A DNA stretch of 64,000 bases from Cocos nucifera (lineage: Eukaryota > Streptophyta > Magnoliopsida > Arecales > Arecaceae): contig QRFJ01000480.1 of the NCBI GenBank assembly GCA_006176705.1, positions 557,670 to 621,669 of the forward strand, in the 5' to 3' direction. This document shows positions 13,830 to 26,312 of this stretch, piece after piece (the first letter of the stretch is position 1; every line of letters begins with the position of its first letter). The notes beneath the pieces were generated by a model, which was given only the letters and a program-made list of their open reading frames with translations, was not told where the DNA came from and made no database searches. The position numbers and the translations under genes are program-made.

Positions 13830-14800
13830 TAGTTGTGGCAAGAAAAAATAATTGTTTTAGTCATAGTAGACTTACACCAAGGATCAGCATTGTCAGCACC
13901 AAATCAATAACTCTTTACACTTTTCAGTTGCCACAGATGAAATTACTGCTAATACATAAAAGGATGTGTCATGGTGTATATAATTTGCAGATGATACTGT
14001 TTTCCTTGATGAAAAAGATGACAAGGTTATTCAGAACAGGATTAATAGAGGAAAGCCTTCAAGGATAAGGGCCTAAAAATTAGTAAAACAAAACAAGGGT
14101 ATAAAAAAAACAATTTTAATGGAAATACAAAATAAATTAGTAGCTCATGAAAAATGGGTGACCAAGAGATAACACAGTGTGTCCATTTTACTATCTTAAG
14201 CAAGGTTCGGCATCTTGGTATCAAACCCTATATTGGTACCATCCTATTACAGTATTGATATGCAGTTCGATATAATACACTAGTGTCAGTCCAATGGTAC
14301 AATACCAGTACACCCCCTCTCGGGCGATAGGGCAAACACTGGTCTTGAGTATATTGTGCATAAATTAAAAATGGAGATAATTAATAGATGAATATATATC
14401 TAAAAAAATTAGACCCAGACATAGGAAGCAAAGAGGTGCTTAGATGTGAAACACCATTGGTACATTCCTAGGTGACTTTAAAAAAAATTCCAAAAGAACA
14501 ATAAAGCATGTAATATTGAATAATTTGAAGGTTGGGAACTAAAAGGACCCAAGGAAGACTGTGAATGTGAAAGAAAAACGAGATTGTTGGATTAAGTATG
14601 TTGCAAAATTAGGAAGCACTGAGTAAAGGACAAGTATATTGAAATTGATATGTTTAAGTCAGATCAAATGAAGATCTAACCTACTCAATTCTATGTTGAA
14701 AGGCCTAGGGGAAAAAAGGAGGAAGACTTAGGCCATGATTAGTGGAGGTTAAAAGCATATGGAAGAGCTTGAAATGTCACTAGAACATAGCCCTTAACAA
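13830..14800 (+). pseudogene. Degenerate non-LTR (LINE-type) reverse transcriptase relic
   Basis: Around 13871-14070 the plus strand reads, with scattered stops, LHQGSALS ... ATDEITAN ... SWCI-FADDTVFLDE. This is the reverse-transcriptase palm region of plant L1-like/'endonuclease-reverse transcriptase' families, including the FADD catalytic box at about 13987-13998. Further fragments to about 14800 (a GRGKKRRKT-like Arg/Lys-rich segment, then WRLKAYGRA) resemble the C-terminal tail of the same polyprotein, read with frameshifts. The copy is dead: in-frame stops, frameshifts and a probable MITE insertion near 14.2 kb. It lies inside the TOC90 5'UTR intron, in the opposite orientation. Confidence 0.6.
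14202..14345. mobile_element. MITE-like repeat rich in GGTATC/GGTACC words
   Basis: Begins CAAGGTTCGGCATCTTGG and carries repeated TGGTACCA/ATGGTACAATACC words. The same terminal style, inverted, ends the second repeat at about 15003. Likely a non-autonomous DNA transposon fragment inserted in the LINE relic; exact right border not seen. Confidence 0.4.
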
Positions 14801-14819
14801 GAATATGTGTTTGAGGCAA

Positions 14820-15005
14820 TGAATGCCATATCAATCAATACCATGCATACAAACCGTACCATACCATGTTGGTATGGAACCAGTACCAAACTGGAATGCC
14901 CATACAGGGAGTGTACCAAGTGTCTACACACCCAACCAGAATATAGTAATAGATTGGTATGACCATATGAGTATAGGATCCGGTAGCGAGACAGCATACC
15001 TTGGT
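14820..15005. mobile_element. Second GGTAC-rich MITE-like repeat
   Basis: Contains ACCATACCATG, TTGGTATGGAACC and AGTACCAAAC words, and its right end (GAGACAGCATACCTTGG) is the inverse complement of the CAAGG..G-TCT start type of the repeat at 14202. Probably the same MITE family; alternatively both are halves of one interrupted element. Confidence 0.4.
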
Positions 15006-15491
15006 TTGAGGATTCATGAAAACAACAGCAAGTGTATGGAACAATGCTTATCTTTTTGTAGTAATGTAGTGACATTAAAGGCAAACTAGATATACTTTTA
15101 CATATATACTTTGTCTTAGGAAAAAGCCCACATACATGCCATATTATTTGGAGTAAACTCATAAATTCACTTTACATGGAATCACCAACATGATCAAATG
15201 ATGCCATCGTTTAGAATTATTTTAAACAATAATTATATTAGTGTCACCATATAGTATCTCCACTGATCCACATCATAAAGAACCTGAAGCTTTTGAATGA
15301 TCAGGAAACATGTCATGCTACTATTTTGGATCATTTTGGCCTCCTTTTGGGAACACTAACAGTCTGCATTTTTTACTTAGTATTTTGCCAGCAATTTACT
15401 TAAGATATTTATACACTTATTCTTTTACCAAACTCCGCAACATAAATACTTTGTTTTGAAGACCATTGTTAAATTATAACGATATAAAGGC

Positions 15492-15495
<4 letters not shown>

Positions 15496-15521
<26 letters not shown>
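15496..15521. repeat. (GT)n microsatellite followed by CACG-rich tract
   Basis: Thirteen GT dinucleotides followed by a short (ACGC)n-like stretch to about 15545. Confidence 0.9.
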
Positions 15522-15523
<2 letters not shown>

Positions 15524-16061
15524 TAGACACGCACGCACGCACTCACGCATACAAACATATATGCAGATAGGTACATAGATAGCAACTGAAAAAATCCATG
15601 ATGGATAATTTTTTAAATATAATTTGGGGCATGCATGTAAACTTGCTCCTTCCAATAATCCAATCATTAATTTCTTTCTTTTTCTCTTTGGAAAAGAACA
15701 AGCTGTTTTTCCATTTCCAAGGTACAGATAGGTCAGGAGAATTTAAAGTTCAACCTCCAACAAGCTAATTAACTCCTGTAATGGCCTCAATACCATGACA
15801 TATTTTTGCAAAGTATGACCAGTAAAAGGGGATATAGTTTAAGTTTGAAGTGGGTTTAGATTAAGCATTAGTTTTGGATTTTTGTACGTTGTTGCTTTTG
15901 GGGGACCTAGGAAAGGACTTCTATTTTCTGTTAATTTTTCTATTAGTTTAGGGTCTAGTCTTTTTAATGGGTTCTTGAGTCAAGTAGGATTGGTGTCTAG
16001 AGTCCTAGTTTAGGTTTAAGTTGTGTTAATAAAGATCAAAATCATTAGGGTTGCGTGTCGG

Positions 16062-16184
16062 ATTTATTTGATGGCTTTTTCTGTGGGGTTCATAGAGATA
16101 ATGGGATTTGATGGCTTTCTCTGTGGGGTTCGTAGAGATATGAGATTTGATGGCTTTCTCCATGGGTTTATAGAGATATGAGGT
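16062..16184 (+). repeat. Tandem triplication, unit about 40-45 bp
   Basis: Three successive copies of the form 'GATTTGATGGCTTTCTCTGTGG' (first 20 bases shown: GATTTGATGGCTTTCTCTGT) followed by GGTTCGTAGAGATATGAG, with small length differences. It lies in a block (about 15800-16380) that looks like an old LTR or other repeat inside the TOC90 intron. Confidence 0.7.
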
Positions 16185-17458
16185 TTGCTATTCACAAATC
16201 CTCAATTGTTCAGTGAAAGAACATCCTTCTCTTTTAAGTTGGTCTTAGGAATCCAGTCCAAATCTGATAATTATCCATTTAAAGAACAAGCAGACCATGA
16301 TAGGGTCTTATCCATTCCAACAGAGTGCCACAGCTTGTCTCGTATACCGCTTTTGGTGATTGCTTAGGATCGAAAGTTCTATGAAGAATCTCCTGACACT
16401 TTTAAAAAAAGAAAAAGGGGAGAGAAAAGAAGACTATTCCCTGCATATCCTCAACAGATTTTCTCCTTTCTCTAGCTTTTGTTAATCTACCTAATTTTTC
16501 CTGTCCTTTGCCACCTTATAATATGAAAATGAGCTTTGCAACGTATATACCATTTCAAGAACATTGGATTAATTATTCCATTATTGATGACAAAATTTCA
16601 ACAAAATTCGCAGATGAAAGAAGGCAGTGTTGATCAAGTTGCAGAAAACTGAATGGTCCACCCATTCTATGATAACAACTTAATGCAATCTTCAAGACAG
16701 AACCACTTACTGCACCTGTTTGTCATCTGCAATACTAATAACAAAAGCTGAGACACAATGTGTCAGCTCTAAGCCTCTAACAGTTCTCATGTTACTCCTT
16801 TCTAAATTTGACATACTAACTTTCATTCCCGTCAAAGGTTTCATGTTCTAACAATGTAAAGCTCTTTTAAATTGATCTTAATATTGATTGCAAAATATTG
16901 TCGTGAATAGCTTCCACCCATTGGAAAGTATATAAATTTCCACATTCTCATTACAGTCATCTCTGCCTACTCATTTGCCTGAAACATATAGCTATGTCAA
17001 ACCTAAGACTGCTACCGCATGTTTTCTCCACTATCATATTTCACAGGCTATCATTCCAAATCATGATGACATTAAGTTCAAATCAGTTGGACAGATCAAG
17101 CGGCACAAAAACCTAGCGTACGTACAAAACTAGAAGGATAAGATGACCATCCTACATCTTTAGTCCTGGTTCTGGTCCACAACTAATGGGAATTAGTATA
17201 GCAAACAAAGCAACCAAAGATACCCATGGAGCAGAAGCACCGACGAGTACACCATGCTCAGCATATGCATCAGATATCGAGAAAAGAATCGATATTTACG
17301 GCATCTGTCCAAAGAAAATCAGTTCTGAAGGTTTTCCATGATCGGAAAGATTCGGATATTCAAATAAAACCCATTCTTTAGGTCGTTAGTTTTGGAGAAA
17401 TATTTGGTTCCCTCTTCTTAGTGCATTAGGGCATAGCATGAACATCTCAAACACCAAA

Positions 17459-17489
17459 AGAAGAAGAAGAAGAAGAAGAAGAAGAAGAA
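17459..17489. repeat. (GAA)n microsatellite
   Basis: About ten AAG units followed by an A-rich tail to 17515. Confidence 0.9.
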
Positions 17490-17683
17490 AAAGAAAAAAA
17501 AAAAAGAAAAGAAGAAACAATCTTGAAGCCATTTAATTAAGCAGAAGCCATCGCATGGATTTGTTCACGATCACCAAGATTCAATTTCGAAACTATATTT
17601 GACACCTAATTTATCCTAAGAATCACATAATCCGAAGCTTACGGTAAAGGAGAAAGAACAAAAGGAGAGACCGGACCAAATAC

Positions 17684-17940
17684 CTTCTCAAGAGGAGAAA
17701 ATTTGATCGATTCCACCACTATTCATCGACGAAATCGCTGCTGCCGGCGCAGGGGGAAGCCCTCTAGGGCCCCTCGGATGCTCTCGTTTTGATTGGCAGA
17801 AGAATACCTCTATAATCTATATACGTCTCAAGAGAAATAATACTAGCACCGCACTTGGCTATTAGGAGAACGAGGGGATAAGAGAGAGAAAGTTGGAGGA
17901 GGGGATGAGAGGTGAGAGTTACGAAGGCGGCTTCCTTCCT
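17684..17940 (-). other. TOC90: Probable non-coding first exon and core promoter of TOC90
   Basis: On the minus strand a GC-richer segment (CCGGCAGCAGCGATTTCGTC region at about 17716-17746) ends at a strong donor, GAAG/GTATTT, at 17684/17683. This is what is expected for a plant 5'UTR exon feeding the acceptor at 12661. The left end of the exon is defined by the donor; the transcription start is only estimated from the change in base composition. Transcript data would decide. Confidence 0.45.
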
Positions 17941-18597
17941 GACCGTCCAACCCCTATAATTTCCCTTTCGTCTGGTCCGACCCCTGTTTGATAAGACAAT
18001 TCAAATGTAGAAAAGACTGAAACAACTGACCCAAATCGTAACCCAATTGGGTTGAGGATGATAACAAAAGCTCATAATTAGTCTCTTACCAAACAATCAC
18101 GTGTTAGTGATTTCCACTGATCTTTCTTAATTATTTTATTTATTGCCGATGATAATTTTTATTTTATTTAAATTAAGATTCGTTCCGATACTCATGCCTC
18201 TTTTTGGTGATGCATTGTAATTAAAGTGGAGGATTGGTCTTCTTCCTTTGCTTCAAAAAAGTAATTTACTTGTAACGGGAGACGTGCAATGAGTTGTACT
18301 TGCGTAACATATTTGAATTAGACTTCTGGGTCAACCTAGCACTGTTTCTTCTCCTTCTTTTTTTTTACCAAAAAAATAAAATATTTTTTTTGCAGCATAT
18401 CAACGGTCCGTAAAATTCAACCTTCTCAGGATCCAACTCAATGATCAGTGCATTGTGATATTTTGCATGTATGACCCACATTTAAGGGGAGTGTTAGTGA
18501 GTCTTTCAAGAAAATAAAATGGTGGATTGAGCATGGTATTGCCGATCAAGAATGGAAGAATTCTCATTAAACAAGGAGGTGTAGTTTTGAAGTTCAG
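17941..18597. other. Intergenic, upstream of TOC90
   Basis: Ordinary AT-rich intergenic DNA; no gene, RNA or clear promoter element recognised. Confidence 0.5.
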
Positions 18598-19105
18598 TAG
18601 GGAGGATTTGGAGATTGGGTAGGTTAACCCGAACCTAATTGGAGCCCTACACAAAATTGAACCAAACGAATGGGTTTAGGTGCAACTCAAGTTGAATTTG
18701 GGTTGAAAATCCTGACCTCATTTAGATTCAGGTTAGATTTGGACTAAGATATCATGTAACCCAACTCCATCCGAACTCAAACCTACATAAATATACAATA
18801 TAATATGTTGTGGCTTCATTTTTTAAGATCTCACTTGTGTTTGTTCAATTATATAAAATCGGGATTAATATTAAGCTCGCAGAGTCACGGACTACTATTC
18901 CTGGCTTATTTTATTTTACTTTTGGATATTATTTAAATGATATGGGAGAAGGTAACAGGTGACTTGGCTAAATTGATCCAACAAACCAAATCTAACCCGA
19001 ACCAATCTGGTTTTGGGACTGTGCTCAAAGAAGTTAAGGTCGCGCTGGATTGGGTTGAGAAGCTCGAGTTAAAGATTGACCTAACCCATCCTGTTTCTAC
19101 CTCTA
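18598..19105. mobile_element. Candidate hAT-type MITE with TAGRGR.. termini
   Basis: The left end TAGGGAGGATTTGGAGATTG and the right end, read inversely as TAGAGGTAGAAACAGGATGG, share the pattern TAG-GG-G----G-GATTGGGTTAGG. The interior repeats 'aacCCgAACC' and 'GGGTTg' words, as in many plant hAT MITEs. An 8-bp target-site duplication is not preserved, so the call rests on the termini and composition alone. Confidence 0.4.
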
Positions 19106-20826
19106 GTTTTTAACGTGGAGTTCTTGTTAAATAGAGGGGGAAAAGCCAAGTGCCATGGTTTGATCTTAAATTCTAGATGAGATGGGAGTAAAGGAAACGG
19201 TCAGAAAACCAGTAGGATGAATTCTAAACGAGATTTTCTCGCGCCCAAGTTCGGGTGGACCATTTAATAACCATTTTGTTGTATTTTCTACCGTTCAGTA
19301 CGCAAAAGAGAGGAACATAATAATTAAGGAAAACAGGTGTCTTTTTTTTCGTGTGTGCGTGTGAGTGTGTAATGGAATGGGGGGAGTCCCTGGAAGAAGA
19401 GAAACAGAAAGAAACGAGCAGAAAAGAGAGAGGAAGAAATGAAGCAAAACTTGCATTAGCTTCATGACTGCCTTCTCTCTAAATATGGGTGATCTTCCCA
19501 GAAGAAAAGGATTGGAGCTTGTCCCAAAGGTCTCTGAGGTAAGAGATGTTCATACGATCACACCCACGTGGGCAACAGTCTCGTCTTCACTCGTATGTAT
19601 ATAACCAGCTTGTCCCAAAGTATTGGTCAGTCTGGGCCTGCTACACATTAACCCAATCCAAGTTGCACCCTGCCGATGTACTAAATGCATAGAAAATAAA
19701 ACAAAATTAAATAGAATTAAAAAGATGCCTAGATTTTGGTGCCATCCATTATACACTTCTAATTCCTTGATCCACTGCCTGGTGAGGATTTCTTTCTTCA
19801 AAATCATCATTAAGATTCTTCTGCTGATGAATACAGTTCTCACGAGGCACAATTTTGTGGATGATAACCAAATTTGACTAGCATGCGTAGAAATATTTCC
19901 TATGATAAAAAAAGCTGGTGTAGAATACCCCAAACCAGCGACCAACACCATGTTGAAGGTCACTTGATGCCATGTCCTGCAAACTGCAAACAGGGACAAA
20001 ACCATCTACAATTATCCTCCAAGGCAAATAGTCTGAAAGATTACCTGGAATGGATCTAACCAGATTTGTTCGAGTGTAGAATCCTTCTTGATACCAGTTT
20101 TCCTTCATGTGTCATGTCATCATGGTCTCCTCTTTGGATCAAAAGCATTGGTTTTGTACATAGAGAATAGGAAATTAGTAAATTCTTTATGGTTTAGCTG
20201 GCTAAAAATGAGAGACACCATAAAGGAAGGGAAAACTAGTTAAATACTTAATTTAAAATTCCTAGGTGATAATTTTAGCATCAGTTTTCTCCACCAAGCA
20301 GACAGAAATGAGAACTCATTACATCAAATTCTCAAAAATGGACAGGCAACGGACCATGTTACCGAACTGCAACAGAACACATCCAAGCTTGACATAATTT
20401 GATGATGTGTGTCAGAAAAAAAGTCAAACAAAGATATCATGAACTACAGCCACAGTTTCATAACCAACTACTCATGGAAACAAGTGTCCAACTGTTGGAA
20501 GGAACACCGCAAAAATTTAGGTTTCCTTTAATCTTGAAAGGCAGTTAGAACATACTCCAAAAAGATCAAATCTATCACATTTGTCTCGCTGTACTAATGA
20601 TTGACGACTCATTGGTTTTAAAATAGAAAAAAAAAAAAAAATTAAAAAAGGTTTTCAGATTGAACAAATAACTAAATGGTATCTGTTTCACTTGTATAAA
20701 ACTGGTCCAGACCATCTCCATAGGCAAAACTCAGCACTTCAAGATTCAACCATCCTTTGGCCCTCTCTTGTAACTCTTGTTCCAGCAGGAGCCTTATTTT
20801 TACGACCACTATTCCAAATGGATGAT
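19106..20826. other. Intergenic to the 3' end of UBP22
   Basis: No gene recognised. A short open segment at about 19465-19539 ends in a good donor word (GAG/GTAAGAG), and a 151-codon minus frame lies at 19550-20005. Neither shows a domain or a partner exon. The right-hand few hundred bases should contain the UBP22 3'UTR. Confidence 0.45.
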
Positions 20827-22774
20827 TCAAGAGGCAACCACATTCTGGCTTGCCCGGTAGTAGAGGATTTTCTGTACATAGAACAGCATATATGCCTGTG
20901 AAGCTCTCACAATACTTTCACTGACATGAGTGACCCATGCATCATCACATTTATACCATTGATTATTGAGCCGCAGATAAGTTACATAGTGGCCGCCTTC
21001 TAATTTACCACTGTGTGTTAGCACTGCAAATAATTCAAACTCTGAAGCCAGCTCGGTAGATGCATATGAATCATCCCCATCAAAAGCAAATATGCGGTTG
21101 CCATATCTAGTCCTCAAGATGGAAGATGAGAGGAATGGGCCCATGTCAAGAGAAAACGGGAAGTGCAAATAGCGATCAACCTTTCTTGACATATTTCTAA
21201 TTAAAGAATGTTCAAATCTCTTAATGTGAAAGCAAGTGACCAATGGAATCTTTCTAATGGACATCTGTTTCAAGGATTCTTGCCTCGCTTGACAGTTTTC
21301 ACAGAAGAATTTCTGATCAGCTCCTAATTTTTCTGGCCTTGTAAAGTGCTCCAAACATCCCAAGAGGGTAGAAATTCCATAGCTTTGGCTTGTTAATTCT
21401 GTGTCACTCTCGCACATTTGAAGTTTAGAAGTAGCTAACTTTACAGGATCCCGGCTAGAATCCAAGTCCAGGGAGATGTCCACACAAGGGTCATAAGTGG
21501 TAGATGTGAACCCACAGATAGTACAAGTGACATCAGATCTCAAGATACCAGAGAACACTTTATGAGCAATGCAACAGTCCCCATTGCCTACTGCACAAAC
21601 AGAGTAAGATTAGAAAGTTTGACCAAGGAATTTTAAACAAGGAACTTCAATTACAATGTACTGATACAGGCATCGTCCATGCAAAAATAAATGGGCAGTT
21701 GACAAATATTTATGGATAGTCAGAATGGTAGACTACATATCTCTTCTAAGGAATTCCAGATTCATCTGTCAAATGAGGTTGGCAACAGAGATAACATTCA
21801 TGGTCTGAATGGGATTTACTTGTTCCTACAACCATAAGCTAAAGTCCCATAACATCCATGAATCAGGAATACTCAATAATACCAGGAGTTCTGCAAGATG
21901 CATCGATAATTTCTGAGTTATATGCAACTCCATATAACACAAGGAATGGTTGACCATATCACATTACTGTGTTGTGCAAAGTAACTTGATGGCATGAATT
22001 GTTTTAGTGGTGTATTTTATAGAAATTCTAATAGGCATGCAAATGAGAGTACAGGTGTCTGTGGAGATGTCCGGAATTGCTAGTGAACTCAACATTTATA
22101 ACCAAATTTCCTACCTCAAAAGGTTGGGAACAATTCTATGAATTTTTATACAGGCTCATACAACACTACCTCTAGTATGCTCATGTCCAAGTCCAATACT
22201 TTTACTTCTTTTAGCTGTCTGGTCCTTCCTACCTCTATGCTACACTTGTAAATGATTTCAGAAGACATAATGAAACGGAAAGCATTCAAAGAATGGTCCC
22301 CATAGTTTTCTGGTTTCACCTACAACCTATGTAGAGATACATAAAATAAAATTAAAAAAAAAAAAACATTAGGTGAACATCAAGAAAAGAAGACATGAAT
22401 ACCGGTTAAAATTGTAAGTCAGATATAGATTTAAGGGATATAACCCTCTCCCTTTACATTTAATCAATATAACAGCTTGTCTAGAATCTTAAAAGGATTA
22501 CATATTTGCAAGTCCTAGAGCCTATACAATGCAGGCAATCTTTGTATCTGGGTTTGGCTTTATAGTTTCTCCTTGGCCATTTTGTTCCTATCAAGGGCAA
22601 AATCCTCCATCAGTCCCCCAGTAGAAAATATTAAGTTGAAATTCAGTTTCGTAGATTAACTTTGTATTTGTATGGTAGCCTAATAACATTATCAACATTG
22701 AGCAGACCATTTTAGATGGCAATATCTTCATGGCCTAAGCATATTAATGTTGCTAGGGCCATGTGTGTGAGTAC

Positions 22775-22818
<44 letters not shown>

Positions 22819-25586
22819 CAACCTGGGGCAGAAAATAACTGCTAAAAGTCTATTCTAACTCAACTAAAACTACATGTGGTGTTAGAAAGGATAATATTAT
22901 AACAATGCAACCTGATTATTCCACAACTTTTAAGATTACTAATCTCTTATGATCGAACTCAGCATGCATGTGCATGGGTAATTAAAATAAAATCTCAGTA
23001 ATTATCATAAGCTTTAGATTCAACTACAGTTAGTTCCTTAGATTTCCAAACATGATTAAAGTTCGAAATACATGATCCCAGCTTGTTACAAACTGAACTT
23101 GGCAAAATGGTTTTCTTATATATTTAACATTAGGACCAGAAGTGATGAATGATTAACATGGAAGCCATGCATACAGATCCACATGGAACGAGCCTACATG
23201 TCACACTGGAGAGGCCACCTGCTTATACTTTCCCAGATATAGTCCTATAATGCCTTATTTATTAACTGAGATATGTGCAAATTATCTCCTGCATACAGAA
23301 GGAAAAACTACAAATTTATAATTAAGCTCTGCATCCTATACATGCATTTTTCTTATTTGTTGATTTATTACCCTGATAATTGAGTTTCAATGCCCAAGGC
23401 ATAGCTTACACTATGAATTGGTTTACTAAGCAAAATGACTAAGCTAATTAAACCAAGATTGGTAAGTGCATTATGCATAGCTTTGTTGGCATGAGCACCG
23501 AGAGCACAGATTAAGATGTCCACTTATTAAATAGTTAAACATATGCCAAAAACAGCAGAAAGGCTGAGAGATGGGTGAATAAATAAAGTTTTGAAGCATA
23601 TTACCATGGTTGTGATGTTTGCATTGATCTTGCTCTTTTTCATGGATCCCATCAAGCATCGAAATGAAAAATTCATGTGCATCCTGCTGTTCATAACTAG
23701 CAAGATTTGATGCATGTTGCCACCAACTGTGAAAGACGAAGCAATCATTAAAAGGTGATGCTTTACCGATGGTGACATTATAATTTGCGCATTGAAATGC
23801 CAAGTGATGTTATAAGTGTCCAGATACGGCAAAGGGGAAGAAAAAAACACACAGAATTTGAAGTTTCCGGGTGACACTGCCTATTAGGTTAACACCAGTA
23901 AGAAGCAGTGTGGGTTCATATTTTTATCATCTGATGGTATATACAACAGGTTCTGATACAAGACAAACAGCAAGTTGAGATAGTCCAATCCATCAGATAT
24001 GTCAACTGTACTATTTAAGGTGTAGACTAGTTGTATGAAGTGAGTCAAAAGAAAAAAGATCATGTTACAATTCAGGATTTTTGACTTGCTAAAGAGGTGG
24101 TATTTTTGCAGCTGCTCATGATGTGAACTGTGACATGCCAAGTGCAGAATCTCAAGGGTAGGGTGCACGTCTACATAAATAAATATAAACAAAGTTTAGT
24201 AGCTAATTCTAGAAAGGCAAAGAATATATCAGAAAATATGATAGGACTTCAGCAAGATCGTCAATGCAGATATCTATTGGATAAAAAATATAAACAATCA
24301 AGCATCAATTATAGGTAGATGAAAATCTTCATGAACAACTAGAAAAGCAGGAGTAAATAATTTTCATATAATATTCCTTGAATTTGCGATCAAGCCACAA
24401 AACCAGCACCATTTCCATCAAACAGAGACTAATTTGCTCTCTCTCCCTCTGTGACTGTGCGTGCCCTTTTGGTACAAACTCTCTCAACAGTAGTAGAAAG
24501 TCTTCTTTTATTCATACATGATACATGCTTAGCCTTCTCTCTATATAATGGCGCAAATAAACCTAATCACCAATCCAGCAACATGAACAAGATTAATCTC
24601 CTTCCCTCCAACAATTTTATAAAAAGAAGAAGAAGAAGAGAGATATACCTATAAAGAAAATTGGCGGGGCTGAAAGGCTTCCTATCACCAGAGAAAACGG
24701 CCGAGTACATTGCATCAAGATCACACGCCAGGCACACATGCGATTCTTTGGCCGGATTCTTCCGCTCAGCCACATTGCTTTTCTCTTTAATCCCACCCTT
24801 CTTCGTGCTCTTCTGCTGGCAAACGTAGCGGTTGTGCCGATCGCTCAAGAAGTAGTTCCTCAGCAGCGGCGTATGGAGCAGCGCCTGGAGCACCGAGTTC
24901 ATGAAGCAAGTGTTGCCGAGATTATTGATTCCCTTCAGTCCCCTCGGCAGTGAGGAGGGTGAGGAGGCGGAGGAGGAGGGCGAGGAGGTGGTGGTGGTAG
25001 TGGAGTTGGCGGTCGTGGTGGTGGAGGAAGCAGAGGAGCCGCTGCCTTCTTGTACGAGCAAAGGGCTCGATCTCTGCCCGATCACCGCCCGCTCCTTCGG
25101 ATCCGGCGCCCACGGCCGGCACTCCACCCTCCTCCGCTTTGCCCACTTTTCCGCCGCCGGCGGTGGTGGAGGAAGCCGGGAGGACGATAAGGAGGTGAGG
25201 GCGATCACGACGGCGGCGTCGAAATCGGGGTGGTAGACCTGATCGCGGCAGGCGGCGCAGAAGAGCTCGGCGCGGTCGACGTCGAGGGCGATCTCGTGGC
25301 CGGGACGGAGGGCGGCGTGGTCGCGGGCGTGGGCGTCGCAGGAGACGGCAGCGCAGGAGAGGCAGGCGTAAAGGCGTGGGCCACGGTGGGTGGCGGCGTG
25401 GGGGCAGGAGGCGCAGTGGGGAACCTCGCCAGGGTCGCGGCGGACCTCAGCGCGACCGGGAGGGCGGGGGCGGAGGCAGCGGTGGAAGGAACGGAGAGGG
25501 GTCCCGCCGCCGCCAGCGCGATAGGCCGCGAGGTGGGGGCACGGTGGCGGAAGGCGGAGGGCGCGAGCGGCGCAGGAGGAGGACAT
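20827..25586 (-). CDS. UBP22: Ubiquitin-specific protease of UBP22/USP22 type
   Basis: Cysteine protease that removes ubiquitin from histone H2B as catalytic subunit of the SAGA deubiquitination module in the nucleus. Three minus-strand exons: 25586-24649, 23726-23605 and 21590-20827. They join in frame (TATAG/GTATAT to TTTCACAG/T; CATG/GTAATA to GTGCAG/TA) to give 607 aa. An N-terminal ZnF-UBP domain lies at about residues 16-123 with Cys/His pairs (CPH at 16-18, CASC at 58-61, CLSC at 75-78, CDAH at 83-86, CAAC at 110-113). A Ser/Thr low-complexity linker follows at about 183-212. The Cys box [10 protein letters not shown] has the catalytic Cys at 227. The finger CxxC pairs are at about 376/379 and 450/453. 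The His box EGGHYVTY has His at about 554, and DDAWV lies near 569. The junction LYSWWQH and the DCCIAH..FSGILRS block match plant UBP22. All catalytic residues are present. Confidence 0.95.
21591..23604 (-). other. UBP22 intron 2
   Basis: 2,014-base intron with donor G/GTAATA at 23604-23603 and acceptor GTGCAG ending at 21591. It contains a long GA microsatellite at 22779-22816 and otherwise unremarkable AT-rich DNA. Confidence 0.8.
22779..22816. repeat. (GA)n microsatellite
   Basis: Nineteen uninterrupted GA dinucleotides within UBP22 intron 2. Confidence 0.95.
23727..24648 (-). other. UBP22 intron 1
   Basis: 922-base intron, donor G/GTATAT at 24648-24647, acceptor TTTCACAG ending at 23727. 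Non-coding; the short open frames here are read-through of the flanking exons or noise. Confidence 0.8.
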
Positions 25587-26305
25587 GGGAGGCGGATCTG
25601 GCCTTCGGATCGGTGGGGCGAGGGGAGATAAGACTCATCGGTCGGCTCGGGCCGGACCGGACTCGGAGTCGGAACTCAGTGAGTCACGTAACGCGGAGAC
25701 TATAAAAAAGAAAGATACTAAAATTCAACAGAAAACGCATAAAAAAAGAACAAATAATTTTTAAAAAAAAAGATACAGACCGCTACGGAAAAGATTAATG
25801 GAAGACAGGTTATGTTTAATCAAAAAAATAATGAACCAGACAAAATAAAATTATTTTAATAATTTTGTAATTTGGAGGGAGTGAGTGACGGAGGGGCCGT
25901 GGGTGAGTCGACTCGGGGAAACGGAACAACGGGACGGCGGGTGATCGTCGCTGGCCTGAGAGGGAGCGACTGGGGCTTCCCTTTATGCTCTGCCGGGTTT
26001 GTGAGAACGAGTACAGAAAAGGCCCGTGCCACAGCCAGAGGAGGATCGGCCGTTTGACGCCGAACAGCGGGGAGATGTTGACGGTTGCATTAACTTCGTC
26101 GCACGTGTGAACCATTTTGGCTGCAGACGAAGGGCCGGCTGGATTGGGACTTTGGATCTGAATCCACGTAGACCTGCAACCTAAGATGGGCTTAAATAAT
26201 TGGGGAAGTATGCGTCCATATCTGGGTGTTTAGCAGCATATATAATGGCTACCTCAACCAGCTCACCAGCGGAATGACCATGATGCTACAATAAGTTTTT
26301 AAACC
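25587..26305. promoter_or_regulatory. UBP22 side of a divergent intergenic region
   Basis: GC-rich, CpG-rich sequence immediately upstream of the UBP22 ATG (minus strand), a second GC-rich patch at about 25875-26110, then AT-rich DNA. This is where the UBP22 5'UTR and promoter must lie. No TATA box that I would defend; the high CpG content resembles a housekeeping promoter. Open frames in both strands here are by-products of GC content. Confidence 0.45.
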
Positions 26306-26312
26306 TTTTTTT

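Larger units (their letters stand above)
12661..17683 (-). other. Long 5'UTR intron of TOC90 (about 5 kb)
   Basis: The acceptor CGTACAG ends at 12661, immediately upstream of the exon carrying the ATG. The best donor is GAAG/GTATTT at 17684/17683. The intron carries a LINE relic, MITE-like repeats, a GT/CACG microsatellite, a short tandem triplication and a GAA microsatellite. The acceptor is clear; the donor choice is inference without transcript data. Confidence 0.55.

Noticed and set aside
19465..19545. Possible first coding exon (ATGACTGCC... ending GAG/GTAAGAG)
   Set aside because: Good donor word and short open frame, but no homologous protein recognised and no matching downstream exon found.
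19550..20108. 151-codon minus-strand frame and overlapping shorter frames
   Set aside because: No domain; sequence composition like surrounding intergenic DNA; position downstream of UBP22 suggests UTR/intergenic.
25230..25631. Gly/Ala-rich plus-strand frames opposite UBP22 exon 1
   Set aside because: Antisense shadows of the GC-rich first exon of UBP22.
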